64,000 nucleotides of DNA, from assembly GCF_900100335.1 (NCBI RefSeq), contig NZ_FNFE01000001.1, forward strand, positions 1,178,001 through 1,242,000. Reading direction: 5' to 3'. Position numbers and translations under genes: made by a program. The stretch comes from Natronorubrum texcoconense (GTDB lineage: Archaea; Halobacteriota; Halobacteria; Halobacteriales; Natrialbaceae). Shown piece by piece: positions 43,962 to 52,367 of the stretch (position 1 is its first letter; each line of letters begins with the position of its first letter). The notes beneath the pieces were generated by a model, which searched no databases, was not told the DNA's origin, and saw nothing but the letters and a program-made list of their open reading frames with translations.

Positions 43962-45014
43962 TTAGTCGTCGGCTTCGCCTTCTTCCCAGTCGTCGTCCCA
44001 GACGTCGTGTTCCTGCATGAACTCGGCGACGCCGGGGTGAACCTCGAGGTCGGGCATGATCGCCTCGGTGAACACTTCGGGATCGTCGTAATCGAGCGTC
44101 GTGTTGTCCGCCTCGCGCATCGTATCGTGGTGTTCGTGGGCGATACGAGCCAGCTCGTAGGTTGCCTCGGCGGAGACGTCCGATCCGAACGCCCACTGGC
44201 CGTCGAGGACCCAGCTCGTCACTTCGTCGACGCCGAGTTCCTCGGTGACGTCCTGTTCGAACCCGTACGGCTCGAAGGAGTCGACACGTGCACCCTCGTG
44301 GTCCTCGAGCGTCTGCTCGAACTCGTCGTCCGTCTCGATGGTGTACAGCGAGCCGTCGCTTCGGACGTCGACTTCCTGACACCAGCCGGCGAGTTCGACC
44401 CGGTTCGATCCGTAGAGGACGAGCGCGTCGACGCGGCCCTCTTCGACGGCGCCGGGAATGTCGTCCGTGTTCTCCTCGTTGACGTCGTTCGCGTCGAGGA
44501 TACCGTCGTCTTCGAGCAGCTCCGTCGTGATCAGGTTCGTCCCGAAGCCGGGCTCGATCGGGTAGATCGTGTAACCGCCGTCACGGAGATCGGCCGTCGA
44601 TTCGATTCCGGAGCCGTCGAGTGCGACCCAGAACATCTCGAGGCTGGTGAACACGAATCCCTGCATCGGGAGCTCGTCGACGGGCTGTTCTTCGAACGGT
44701 CCCGTACTTTCGATCGCGTTCGCCAGGGAGTTGTTGTCGACGCTGATCGTGCTGAAGTCGCCAGCGTCGAACTCGTGGAGGTTCGCCGTCCATCCCTCGG
44801 AGGTCTGTACGTTTACGTCGACTTCCTCGCTGTGTTCGTCCGCGGCGCGTGCGAGCGCCTGTCCCGCTGCCTGCGATGCACTCCCGCTCGACGTCCCCGC
44901 AATCGTAATCGTGTGTTCAGCGCCGTCACCGAGACAGCCCGCAAGACCGACGACCCCAGCCGCAGCAGTTGCCTTCAGTACGTCTCGTCGTGACCCCTTC
45001 GCCTTTCGATCCAT
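43962..45014 (-). CDS. TAXI-family TRAP solute-binding lipoprotein
   Basis: A 350-residue binding protein. The Tat signal GSRRDVLKATAAAGVVGLAG ends in a lipobox with Cys27, so it is anchored outside the cell. It continues TITIAGTSSGSASQAAGQAL and STISVDNNSLANAIESTGPF, features of the TAXI family. The C-terminal end is acidic. It precedes the fused permease by 68 bp in one transcript. The very AT-rich 45015-45160 region upstream likely contains its promoter. Confidence 0.92.
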   Translation of the reverse strand: MDRKAKGSRRDVLKATAAAGVVGLAGCLGDGAEHTITIAGTSSGSASQAAGQALARAADEHSEEVDVNVQTSEGWTANLHEFDAGDFSTISVDNNSLANAIESTGPFEEQPVDELPMQGFVFTSLEMFWVALDGSGIESTADLRDGGYTIYPIEPGFGTNLITTELLEDDGILDANDVNEENTDDIPGAVEEGRVDALVLYGSNRVELAGWCQEVDVRSDGSLYTIETDDEFEQTLEDHEGARVDSFEPYGFEQDVTEELGVDEVTSWVLDGQWAFGSDVSAEATYELARIAHEHHDTMREADNTTLDYDDPEVFTEAIMPDLEVHPGVAEFMQEHDVWDDDWEEGEADD

Positions 45015-45282
45015 ATGTGAACGTGTTTCTTGGTAGGTTTAATCATGTATAACTGTTTTGGTCCAAGAAAGTGATTTTTTATGAAACGTATTTGCTACCC
45101 ATCACAACTAATGAAAGATAATTCGTAAAGAGATATTTTTCCAAAACCTTACAATCGATCTACCCACTACGAAAAAGTGAAACGACGGTTCCGTGCGCAG
45201 GACGATACGGAACCGACGTCTGCGAGCGTCCCGACGCATGCGAAACTGCAAGAGGTTTCAGGACGGACGCAGAAGCAGTTCT

Positions 45283-46215
45283 ATGGAAAGTCTCAATCGG
45301 ATGGCGATCGAGTTGGTCGACGAGGCCCTCGAGTACGCCGAGGAGCTGAATATCGGCGGCTACGACCTCGAGAACGAGGCGAGCGTCCTCGACTTCGGTC
45401 TCGAGTTCGACGGCGGGATCGAGGCCGGACTGTTGCTGACGGAGATCCAGACGGCGGGGATGGCGACGCCGAGTCACCGACTCGGCGAGATCGGTGGGGC
45501 ACCGATCCCGTTCGTCGAACTCTCGACGGATCAGCCGGCCCTCTCGCTGCTCTGCTCGCAGAAGGCCGGCTGGGAAGTGATGACGGAGGACTTCGAGGGG
45601 CTTGGCAGCGGCCCCGCCCGAGCGCTCGTCGCCGAGGAGGAGGAGTTCCACCGCGTCGGCTACACGGACGCCTTCGATCTGACGGCGCTGGCCGTCGAAA
45701 CAGATCAGGATCCGACCGAAGCCGCGGCCGAACACGTCGCGGACCTCGCGGAGGTCGAGACGAGCGGCGTCTTCTTGCTTGCCTATCCGACCGCAAGCCT
45801 GGTCGGGAGCGTCACGAACGCCGCCCGGACGGCCGAATTGGCGACGTTCCGCCTCTCCGAACTGGGCTACGACCCGCTGGATATCGTCTCGGCGACGGGC
45901 CGAGCGCCGGTGGCCCCCGTCGCCGCGGACGAGCGGACGGCGATCGCCCGGACGAACGACGCTATCGCCTACGGTGGGACGGCCCACCTCACGGTTCGCG
46001 AGGATGCCGACGTCTTCGAGGACGTCCCGTCGACGGCTGCCGAGGGCCACGGTCGGCCGTTCGGCGAAATCTTCGACGATCTCGAGTGGGACTTTGCGGA
46101 AGTCCCCGCGGACCTCTTCGCGCCCGCGAAGGTGACGATCGACGTGCTCGGCGGGCCGACGTACGTCCACGGTGAGACGGACGAAGCGCTGCTCGTCGAG
46201 TCGTTCGATCTGTAG
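45283..46215 (+). CDS. mch: Methenyltetrahydromethanopterin cyclohydrolase
   Basis: A 310-residue enzyme that interconverts methenyl- and formyl-H4MPT (in haloarchaea probably the folate equivalent). The start is the ATG at 45283 (MESLNRMAIELVDEALEYAE); the upstream frame is unsupported. Recognisable segments are AGLLLTEIQTAGMATPSHRL, SGPARALVAEEEEFHRVGYT and TGRAPVAPVAADERTAIART. Haloarchaea keep this C1 enzyme although they are not methanogens. It stands alone, followed closely by a hypothetical gene. Confidence 0.94.
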   Translation: MESLNRMAIELVDEALEYAEELNIGGYDLENEASVLDFGLEFDGGIEAGLLLTEIQTAGMATPSHRLGEIGGAPIPFVELSTDQPALSLLCSQKAGWEVMTEDFEGLGSGPARALVAEEEEFHRVGYTDAFDLTALAVETDQDPTEAAAEHVADLAEVETSGVFLLAYPTASLVGSVTNAARTAELATFRLSELGYDPLDIVSATGRAPVAPVAADERTAIARTNDAIAYGGTAHLTVREDADVFEDVPSTAAEGHGRPFGEIFDDLEWDFAEVPADLFAPAKVTIDVLGGPTYVHGETDEALLVESFDL

Positions 46216-46217
46216 CC

Positions 46218-46727
46218 GTGCAGTTCAAACCGGTTCCCGAACCGCCCGACGACTTCGAGACTCTCGAGGCCATCCTCGAGGCGGTTCCCACGGAAGCCGG
46301 CGTCGTCGACGACTGCTGTCGGCATCTCCTCGAGGAGACCCGTCTCGACGCACGAAACGAGGCCGAGGCGTGGCTCGTCTTTCTGCGGGCGCTCGAACTC
46401 GTGACCGAGGAGCCAGCGGGGTATCGTCGGTGCTCGAGCGCGAAGGGCGTAAGTGACGACACAGCGCTCGATTCAGATCGCCTCCAGCAGGCGTTTCGCG
46501 ACCGTGTCTACGGAGCGAATTCGGTGCTCGAGAGACTCGAACGAGCCGAGACGCCGCGCTCCACCGAGGATGTCGTTGCTGAGCTCCGTCAGCAGTCGAC
46601 CGTTTTCGACGGTCGGAGCGACACCCGTCGAAATCGCTTCGACGATGGCGTTCGCGTTCACCGACTGCTCGAGTGGGCCACGCTGTTAGGGCTCGGAGAA
46701 CGAACCGACGACGGCCAGTACAGGTAG
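46218..46727 (+). CDS. Conserved haloarchaeal protein of unknown function
   Basis: A 169-residue protein starting at the GTG at 46218, 2 bp after the mch stop, so probably co-transcribed. It is mainly helical. It contains PDDFETLEAILEAVPTEAGV, RNEAEAWLVFLRALELVTEE, and HRLLEWATLLGLGERTDDGQ near the end. The last part resembles a winged-helix tail. I do not recognise a characterised family. Confidence 0.65.
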   Translation: MQFKPVPEPPDDFETLEAILEAVPTEAGVVDDCCRHLLEETRLDARNEAEAWLVFLRALELVTEEPAGYRRCSSAKGVSDDTALDSDRLQQAFRDRVYGANSVLERLERAETPRSTEDVVAELRQQSTVFDGRSDTRRNRFDDGVRVHRLLEWATLLGLGERTDDGQYR

Positions 46728-46897
46728 TCGTCACTGCGGAGAGACGAAGGCTCGCCTGCCATCCACCGGTTTCGTGAACGGAATCGACGTGGCGACCAAT
46801 TCGTTCGGTAGCCCATCGATGAATCATTTCTAGCGGTAGTTTACGCTCGAGCGCGGGTACCAAAAAGAATTTTACAGTTGCTTTCCCGCGTTATCCT

Positions 46898-47125
46898 ATG
46901 CTTCCAAATATTGTATTACAACAAGGTGGTGCCGCTATCGGCTTCCTCTTCTTTATCGTTTTCACCGTCATCTTTCTCGCGATGGTCGTGTGGGTGTACA
47001 CCGATGCGGAGCAAAACAGCGACCACCCCGCGTTTCTCTGGGCGATCGTCGTCTTCCTCGCGCCGCTGTTGGGACTCGTCCTGTACTTTCTGCTCGGACG
47101 GAACGCCCGCAACAGTGGCTTTTAG
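46898..47125 (+). CDS. Small membrane protein with PLDc N-terminal-like helices
   Basis: A 75-residue protein with two TM helices (about 13-35 and 48-68) joined by VYTDAEQNSDHP. The layout matches the phospholipase-D-nuclease N-terminal domain family (cardiolipin-synthase N-terminal type) found as stand-alone proteins in haloarchaea. A TTTTAC element about 28 bp before the ATG suggests a leaderless mRNA. Confidence 0.75.
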   Translation: MLPNIVLQQGGAAIGFLFFIVFTVIFLAMVVWVYTDAEQNSDHPAFLWAIVVFLAPLLGLVLYFLLGRNARNSGF

Positions 47126-47220
47126 CACCAGTATCACGGTCTCGCGAACCGACTACCGGTCCGTTGGCACTCGAGGATCAATCGGCCGATTTTACCCGCT
47201 CGCGCTCGAGGTCGTACTCG

Positions 47221-47616
47221 ATGACCGACCGCGCGCTCAACTTTCGAGCAATCGTCGATTCGATACGCAACGATGCGGAGTCGAGCGACGAATCGACCAT
47301 GATCGTCAACGCGACCGGAACCGATCCGGTCGACGTCTGTCAGGCGGTGTATCGGCGCCTCGAGGAGCACACCGACCACGCCGACTGCGAGTTCTACATG
47401 AGTCTCAACACGCGTCGCGAGATGGAACGCGGGCTCGTGAAACGCGGCCCCGAGGCAGCCTCGCTTGACTTTCTCGAGCGACAGATCCGAACCGACGTCT
47501 CGATGCCCGACGAGACGGTGCTGTTCATGGAACCCGACGCAGTTACGCTCGGCGGCACGATCACCGGCTCGTCGCCGATCGGGGTGGGAACGATCTCGAG
47601 CGCGGAAACCGAGTGA
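47221..47616 (+). CDS. Conserved haloarchaeal protein of unknown function
   Basis: A 131-residue protein from the ATG at 47221 (MTDRALNFRAIVDSIRNDAE). It contains STMIVNATGTDPVDVCQAVY, EFYMSLNTRREMERGLVKRG, and a C-terminal strand-rich end VLFMEPDAVTLGGTITGSSP. It has haloarchaeal codon use and no TM or signal. The fold may be alpha/beta; I cannot assign a role. It converges on the GTPase gene. Confidence 0.65.
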   Translation: MTDRALNFRAIVDSIRNDAESSDESTMIVNATGTDPVDVCQAVYRRLEEHTDHADCEFYMSLNTRREMERGLVKRGPEAASLDFLERQIRTDVSMPDETVLFMEPDAVTLGGTITGSSPIGVGTISSAETE

Positions 47617-47629
47617 AAACGAGAATCAG

Positions 47630-49234
47630 TCAGTCCATCGAGTGGACCTCGGTCACCGTTCCGACGCCCTTGCTCCGGCCCTCGCGGAAGACGAACTTCT
47701 GGCCCTCTTCGACGAGATACGGGCGGAACTTGAATCGAACCGTGGTTTCACCGGTGTCTCCCGGCAGGAGGCGGCCGTCCTCGGGGTGGAAGGCGGCGGC
47801 CTCGCCGATCGTCTCGAGGTGGACGACGGGCTCGTAGCCGTCGCCGATCCGGGTTGGATGGTTGAGCACCATCACTTCGGCTTCGAACTCCCGGACCGGT
47901 TTTGGATCGGCCTCGCGAGGCAGGAGGACCATCCCGCGCTCGATGGCGCTCTCCTTGACGCCTTTCAGCGCGATGCCGACGATACGGCCGGCCTGGGCTT
48001 TGTCGACGCGGTGGTAGTGCATCTCGATCGAGCGGACCTCGACCTCCTGGAACCGGCCGTCGGGCATCGGTCCGAGCAGCAGTTCGTCGCCCGCCTCGAC
48101 CTCGCCGGACATCACCGTCCCCGAGGCGACCGCGCCGACGCCGGTCACCGAGTAGCTCCGATCGACGTACATCCGGAACTCGCCGGTGTCCTGGGAGGTC
48201 TTCGGCAGTCGGTGGAACAGTTCGTCCAGCGTCTCGAGTCCCCCCATCGTGATCGCGCTCGTTTCGACGATCGGGACGACGCGGTCGCCGATCTCGTCGA
48301 TCGCGGCGTCGACGCCGTGGCGGGCGACCCGCAGCGGCGACTTCTCGACCTCGCGGAGGAGGCGTTCGACCTCGCGTTCGACCTCCTCGACGCGCTCGTC
48401 GTCGACGGCGTCGGTCTTGGTGATCGCGACGATGGTCGGGAGTTCCGTCGCGAGCAAGACGCCGAGGTGTTCGCGCGTGGTGCGGGTCGGGCCGTCGTCC
48501 GCGGCGACGACCAGCAGGCCGTAGTCCAGTTTCTGCCCGACGAGTCCCCGGATCGTCGTCCGAAGCCACGGCTCGTGGCCGACGGTGTCGACGAAGGAGA
48601 CGAGTCGGTCGGCTTCTTCGACGACGGCTGCTCGATCCGCCTTGCGGTTCGGGTTCCCGACCCGTACCGGGCCGCCATCGTCGTCGAAGCCGTAGACGGC
48701 GTAGGAGAGATCCGCGGAGAGTCCGCGCTCGACCTCGTGGGGCTGGACGTCGAGATAGGCGCGCGTCGCACCGTCGCCGTCGTCCGGCTTGCCGGTCACG
48801 AGCGAGCCGACTAGCGTACTCTTCCCGTGGTCGACGTGGCCCGCGGTGCCGACGACGACGTGTTCGTCGTCCGTCTCGAGGACGCCGCCTTCCCGAACCA
48901 TTGCGACCCCCACGAGTCCTCCATTGACGCCCCACGTCTGGACGTCGTCGATGTGTGCGTCGGCCTCTTCGGCCAGCAAGGAGAGAACGTCCATCGTCTC
49001 GGAGAACGTATCGGGATCGATGCCGGCGAGTCCGCCGTCGTCCGTCACCCCGACGACGTACGTCGCCTCGCCGTCCCCGGAGAGAATTCGGTGACGGAGT
49101 TGCGCGGCCAAACTCTCTCGGCGCCCACCCTCGAGGTGAACGTCACGTGACAGTCGTTCCTTGAACTCGACGTTGCCACCGTCCTGTTCACCACGGTCCA
49201 GGGCTCGCTCGAGGAGAGCCCGGTCACGGCTCAT
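47630..49234 (-). CDS. GTPBP1-like translational GTPase (EF-Tu/EF-1A relative)
   Basis: A 534-residue protein from the ATG at 49234 (MSRDRALLERALDRGEQDGG). Residues 1-~120 form an extra N-terminal domain ending in DDVQTWGVNGG. The G domain follows: G1 GTAGHVDHGKST (129-140), G3 DTVGHE and G4 TKTD. Two beta barrels follow, with MSGEVEAGDELLLGPMPDGR and a C-terminal RFKFRPYLVEEGQKFVFREG. It belongs to the GTPBP1/GTPBP2 group, linked in eukaryotes to ribosome rescue and RNA turnover. It is not the main elongation factor. The archaeal role is undetermined. Confidence 0.9.
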   Translation of the reverse strand: MSRDRALLERALDRGEQDGGNVEFKERLSRDVHLEGGRRESLAAQLRHRILSGDGEATYVVGVTDDGGLAGIDPDTFSETMDVLSLLAEEADAHIDDVQTWGVNGGLVGVAMVREGGVLETDDEHVVVGTAGHVDHGKSTLVGSLVTGKPDDGDGATRAYLDVQPHEVERGLSADLSYAVYGFDDDGGPVRVGNPNRKADRAAVVEEADRLVSFVDTVGHEPWLRTTIRGLVGQKLDYGLLVVAADDGPTRTTREHLGVLLATELPTIVAITKTDAVDDERVEEVEREVERLLREVEKSPLRVARHGVDAAIDEIGDRVVPIVETSAITMGGLETLDELFHRLPKTSQDTGEFRMYVDRSYSVTGVGAVASGTVMSGEVEAGDELLLGPMPDGRFQEVEVRSIEMHYHRVDKAQAGRIVGIALKGVKESAIERGMVLLPREADPKPVREFEAEVMVLNHPTRIGDGYEPVVHLETIGEAAAFHPEDGRLLPGDTGETTVRFKFRPYLVEEGQKFVFREGRSKGVGTVTEVHSMD

Positions 49235-49355
49235 GTAGACCGGTAGCTGCTCACATGGCAAAAACCTTCCCGTGGGTTGTTAACATAGTGCATGACTGTG
49301 TCGAATAATAAAACCCTCGCAGAAGGTCCAACGGCTTCGATTCTTCGGCTGGACG

Positions 49356-49832
49356 TCACTCCTCGACGTGAATGTAGCCGAGCATTCGGCGCGGGTGCGG
49401 CTCGCAGAGGTACTCGTGCATGTTGGTGTTCGCCTCGAACTCGAGGGTCGCCGTGTCGCCGCGACTGCGCACGTCGGACGTTCGGAGGCCCCTGATCACC
49501 TGGTTGTCCTCGTTTCTGATCGCGAGGTTGTGGTTGACGCCGTCACCGTTCTCCCAGGTCAATTCGTACTCGTTGCCGTCGAACAGGAGCAGCGTCGGAT
49601 TTCGAATGCCGTCGATGAGATCCGGTTCGGCGCCTTCCCAGCCACCGGTGTACCCCATCAGCCGAATCTCGTCGACGTCTTCCCAGTCGTCCGGATCGAG
49701 CGGCTGTTGCCACTCGTCGCTATCGTCGCTCTCATCGTCACTGCTGCCGGTACAGCCGGCTACTCCTGTCGCGAACGCGGCTCCGGATAGCGCGAGCGCT
49801 CGACGGCGGCTCACGAAACTACGGTCAGTCAT
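49356..49832 (-). CDS. Secreted cupredoxin-domain lipoprotein (halocyanin-like)
   Basis: A 158-residue protein from the ATG at 49832. The Tat-like signal SRRRALALSGAAFATGVAGC carries a lipobox at Cys27. An acidic linker leads to a plastocyanin-type domain. Type I copper ligands are all visible: His101 (NHNLAI), then C143, H146 and M150 in YLCEPHPRRMLG. It may carry electrons at the outer membrane face, conceivably to the CuA of the oxidase encoded at 12.9 kb. That link is inference. Confidence 0.85.
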   Translation of the reverse strand: MTDRSFVSRRRALALSGAAFATGVAGCTGSSDDESDDSDEWQQPLDPDDWEDVDEIRLMGYTGGWEGAEPDLIDGIRNPTLLLFDGNEYELTWENGDGVNHNLAIRNEDNQVIRGLRTSDVRSRGDTATLEFEANTNMHEYLCEPHPRRMLGYIHVEE

Positions 49833-49970
49833 AATCGTGCAGTAGAACGTTACCGTCTTAAATCCTGATGTGAACGCACTGGCCGTTGACGTCATCGAGG
49901 AGGTCACCGTGATCGCGCCACTGGATCGTTCCAGCCCCGGTTTCAAGTCGATCCGGATCGTACGACCGGT

Positions 49971-50150
49971 ATGAGCGTCAGTGGTCTCTGTCAGATCTGC
50001 GAGTCACGGCCGGCCCAGGAGCGGTGTGCGAACTGCGGCACGCTCGCGTGCGACGTTCACTTCGAGGATCCGAAGGAACTGTGCGTCCAGTGTGCTACAC
50101 AGGCGGATCCGAGTCGCCAGTCGGACGACGTCGACATCCACCGGTTCTGA
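49971..50150 (+). CDS. HIT-type zinc-finger small protein, 59 aa
   Basis: A short gene read directly: MSVSGLCQICESRPAQERCA, then NCGTLACDVHFEDPKELCVQ and C41, ending HRF with TGA at 50148. The spacing C7-x2-C10...C19-x2-C22...C27...H30...C38-x2-C41 matches the interleaved zf-HIT (C-x2-C, C/H) pattern. Such tiny zinc proteins may mediate protein contacts. It is followed 6 bp later by the 50157 gene, so it is probably co-transcribed with it. Confidence 0.75.
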   Translation: MSVSGLCQICESRPAQERCANCGTLACDVHFEDPKELCVQCATQADPSRQSDDVDIHRF

Positions 50151-50156
50151 TTCTTC

Positions 50157-50435
50157 GTGACCTCCTTCCGCGATCTGCTCGGCGAGTCGCTGGCCGTCGG
50201 CGAACAGTTCTGCCTTCGTCTCGAGGAGCGGGACGGAACGCTCGTCGCCGACCACCCCCACGACTCGAGTCCGATGGATATCGCCGTCGTCGAGGGTCTG
50301 GAGCTGCTCGAGGAGCGACCGCCGTCCGAACCGGTTTTAGTCGAACTGCTGGGAAAGCGAGTCGGTAGTCGAATCGCCGGTCGCGTCGTCGGGGTCGACT
50401 GTAACGATTCGCCAAGCGAAGACGACGGGAACTAG
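50157..50435 (+). CDS. Conserved haloarchaeal DUF7513-like protein
   Basis: A 92-residue protein starting at the GTG at 50157, MTSFRDLLGESLAVGEQFCL. It has a beta-rich body (LRLEERDGTLVADHPHDSS, MDIAVVEGLELLEERPPSEP) and an acidic tail. I associate it with a small haloarchaeal DUF family (DUF7513, from memory). No function is known. Its end overlaps the convergent pyrF stop by 4 bp. Confidence 0.6.
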   Translation: MTSFRDLLGESLAVGEQFCLRLEERDGTLVADHPHDSSPMDIAVVEGLELLEERPPSEPVLVELLGKRVGSRIAGRVVGVDCNDSPSEDDGN

Positions 50436-51232
50436 TCGCGGTATTCGTTGAGCCGCTTTTGCAGCCGCTTTGCGGCCTGCCCGCTCGCGCTCGCGAACCG
50501 CTCGCCATCGTGTTCTCCCGCAAAAATGATTCCCCGCGAGGAGTTGACCAGCCCGACGCCGTTCGCGAGGCCGTACTCGACGGCCGCCTCGGCGTCGCCA
50601 CCCTGTGCCCCGACGCCGGGGACGAGGAAGGGGAGGTCTGGTACCTGCTCGCGGAGTTCCTCGAGTTCGTCGGGCGTCGTCGCGCCGACGACGAGGCCCA
50701 CGTTGTCGTTTTCGTTCCAGAGGTCGGCCAGCGCGGCCACGCGCTCGTAGAGCGGTTCGCCGGTCTCGAGTTCGAGATCCTGGAGGTCCGCGCCGCCGGG
50801 GTTCGAGGTCCGACAGAGGATGAATACGCCGGACTCCTCGTCCGCCAGGAACGGTTGCAGGGAGTCCCGCCCCATGTAGGGGTTGACCGTAATCGCGTCC
50901 GCGGTGTCGAGCAACTGGGCGTACTGGCGGGTGGTGTTGCCGATATCGGCCCGTTTCGCGTCGAGGAGAACAGGTACCCCTTTTCCGTGCGCGTACGCGA
51001 TAGTCTCTTCTAGCGCGCGCCAGCCGTCGGGATCCTCGTAGAACGCGGCGTTGGGTTTGTAGACTGCGGCGTGTTCGTGAGTCGCGTCGATGATCCGGCG
51101 GTTGAACGCCCAGCGGGGCAGGTCGTGCTCCCGTAGGTGGTCCGGGATCCGCGATAGATCGGGGTCGAGACCGACGCTGACGACGCTGTCGACCGTCCGA
51201 ATGCGGTCGTGCAGGCGATCGAAGAAGTTCAT
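50432..51232 (-). CDS. pyrF: Orotidine 5'-phosphate decarboxylase
   Basis: A 266-residue enzyme making UMP from OMP. The active-site segment VLLDAKRADIGNTTRQYAQL holds the Asp-Lys-Asp catalytic residues. Preceding it are VSVGLDPDLSRIPDHLREHD and YKPNAAFYEDPDG. Late segments are LVVGATTPDELEEL and FLVPGVGAQGGD (phosphate binding). Length and motifs place it in the longer pyrF type 2 (~270 aa) rather than the short archaeal form. Confidence 0.95.
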   Translation of the reverse strand: MNFFDRLHDRIRTVDSVVSVGLDPDLSRIPDHLREHDLPRWAFNRRIIDATHEHAAVYKPNAAFYEDPDGWRALEETIAYAHGKGVPVLLDAKRADIGNTTRQYAQLLDTADAITVNPYMGRDSLQPFLADEESGVFILCRTSNPGGADLQDLELETGEPLYERVAALADLWNENDNVGLVVGATTPDELEELREQVPDLPFLVPGVGAQGGDAEAAVEYGLANGVGLVNSSRGIIFAGEHDGERFASASGQAAKRLQKRLNEYRD

Positions 51233-51481
51233 ACCTCCGAGTGGTTCTGCGGCGGTCGAAAAGGTTGCTATCCGTATTGGTGCTTCGTAGGGTACACGTT
51301 CGGCCAGAGTTGCTTGCTAACAGGAAACAAACGATGCCGCTGAGACGGTCTAATCGAACGGATTGCGGTGGTATTCGCGTGAGAACGGCACGCTTCGTTC
51401 GCGTTTTTGCGCGTCGGTGCCGACCGACCTCCAAATACTTTAGACGTCAGGTACTTCGGTACTATAATCGTCCGCTACAGT

Positions 51482-51763
51482 ATGGCTATTCGAACCAACG
51501 AGAAATCTAACTCGCGTCTCGGTCGGCTTCGAGATCGGATCCGGTCGACGCTGTTCGCCGAACGGGACGCGTCGGGCGAGGACGCCGTCGACAAGTCGGC
51601 AGCCGAACAGCGGCCGACGAACCCGGACGCCCCCGGAAACCTCTTTCACTGTTCGACCTGTGGAAACGTCTACATCGACTCCGAGAAGAGTAGCTGTACC
51701 GCGTGCGAAGAGGACGTCGAGCAAGTGTCCTCGACGCTCGACTCCTCGCCCGTTCGTCACTGA
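51482..51763 (+). CDS. Small zinc-ribbon protein, 93 aa
   Basis: The start is the ATG at 51482 (MAIRTNEKSNSRLGRLRDRI), which gives a basic N terminus. A C-terminal zinc ribbon reads FHCSTCGNVYIDSEKSSCTA followed by CEEDVEQV (CxxC...CxxC). No other domain is seen. Similar haloarchaeal proteins exist without known role. An AT-richer stretch at 51435-51475 upstream may be its promoter. Confidence 0.75.
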   Translation: MAIRTNEKSNSRLGRLRDRIRSTLFAERDASGEDAVDKSAAEQRPTNPDAPGNLFHCSTCGNVYIDSEKSSCTACEEDVEQVSSTLDSSPVRH

Positions 51764-51871
51764 CGCCGATCCGAGTGAGCCGCACGACTGTCCGACTCGA
51801 GCGACGACCCGTCTGATTCGAGCATCCCTCCTTCCCCTCGAGCGTCCCGTCCGATTGGACCTCGAGTAGGC

Positions 51872-52291
51872 TTACGCTTCGAGTACTTCGATCAGGTTCT
51901 CTTCCGGATCGTGGAGAAACACGATCGACGTCCCGCTGGCCGTCGTCCGCGGCTCGCTGATCGTCGAGACGTCGTTGGGAAGGCCCGCGTAGAAGGTTTC
52001 GAGGTCGTCGACCGCGAGACCGACGTGCGTCGCACCGGGCTGGTTGAGCCCGGCCGCGGGCGAGCCGGGCGCTTCGGGCTCGTACTCGATCAGTTCGATT
52101 CGGATCCCGTCTGCCTCGAGGTGGGCGAACTCGCCGCGGGCGCCGTCGACGCCGACGGCGTCCGAGAACGCCTCGCCGTCGACGCTGAACCGATCGGCGA
52201 CCTCGAGGCCGAGCACGTCCCGATAGAACGGCAGCGTTTGCTCGAGGTCGTCGACGGTGATCCCGACGTGGTGTGCGCTGAGAGACGGCAT
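51872..52291 (-). CDS. VOC-family protein (methylmalonyl-CoA epimerase-like)
   Basis: A 139-residue protein from the ATG at 52291 (MPSLSAHHVGITVDDLEQTL). It has the paired modules of the glyoxalase fold: HHVGITVDDLEQTLPFYRDV, RIELIEYEPE, ATHVGLAVDDLETFYAGLPN and FLHDPEENLIEVLEA. Metal ligands would be H8, E78, H102 and E136 or nearby. It looks epimerase- or lyase-like; the substrate is not determined. Confidence 0.85.
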   Translation of the reverse strand: MPSLSAHHVGITVDDLEQTLPFYRDVLGLEVADRFSVDGEAFSDAVGVDGARGEFAHLEADGIRIELIEYEPEAPGSPAAGLNQPGATHVGLAVDDLETFYAGLPNDVSTISEPRTTASGTSIVFLHDPEENLIEVLEA

Positions 52292-52367
52292 TAGCTGGTC
52301 CGTACCGGCCCGTCGAAAAAACGGTTCCGGCTGGCCGGTGGAGTCCCGTCCCGTCCGAGACTGGTGC

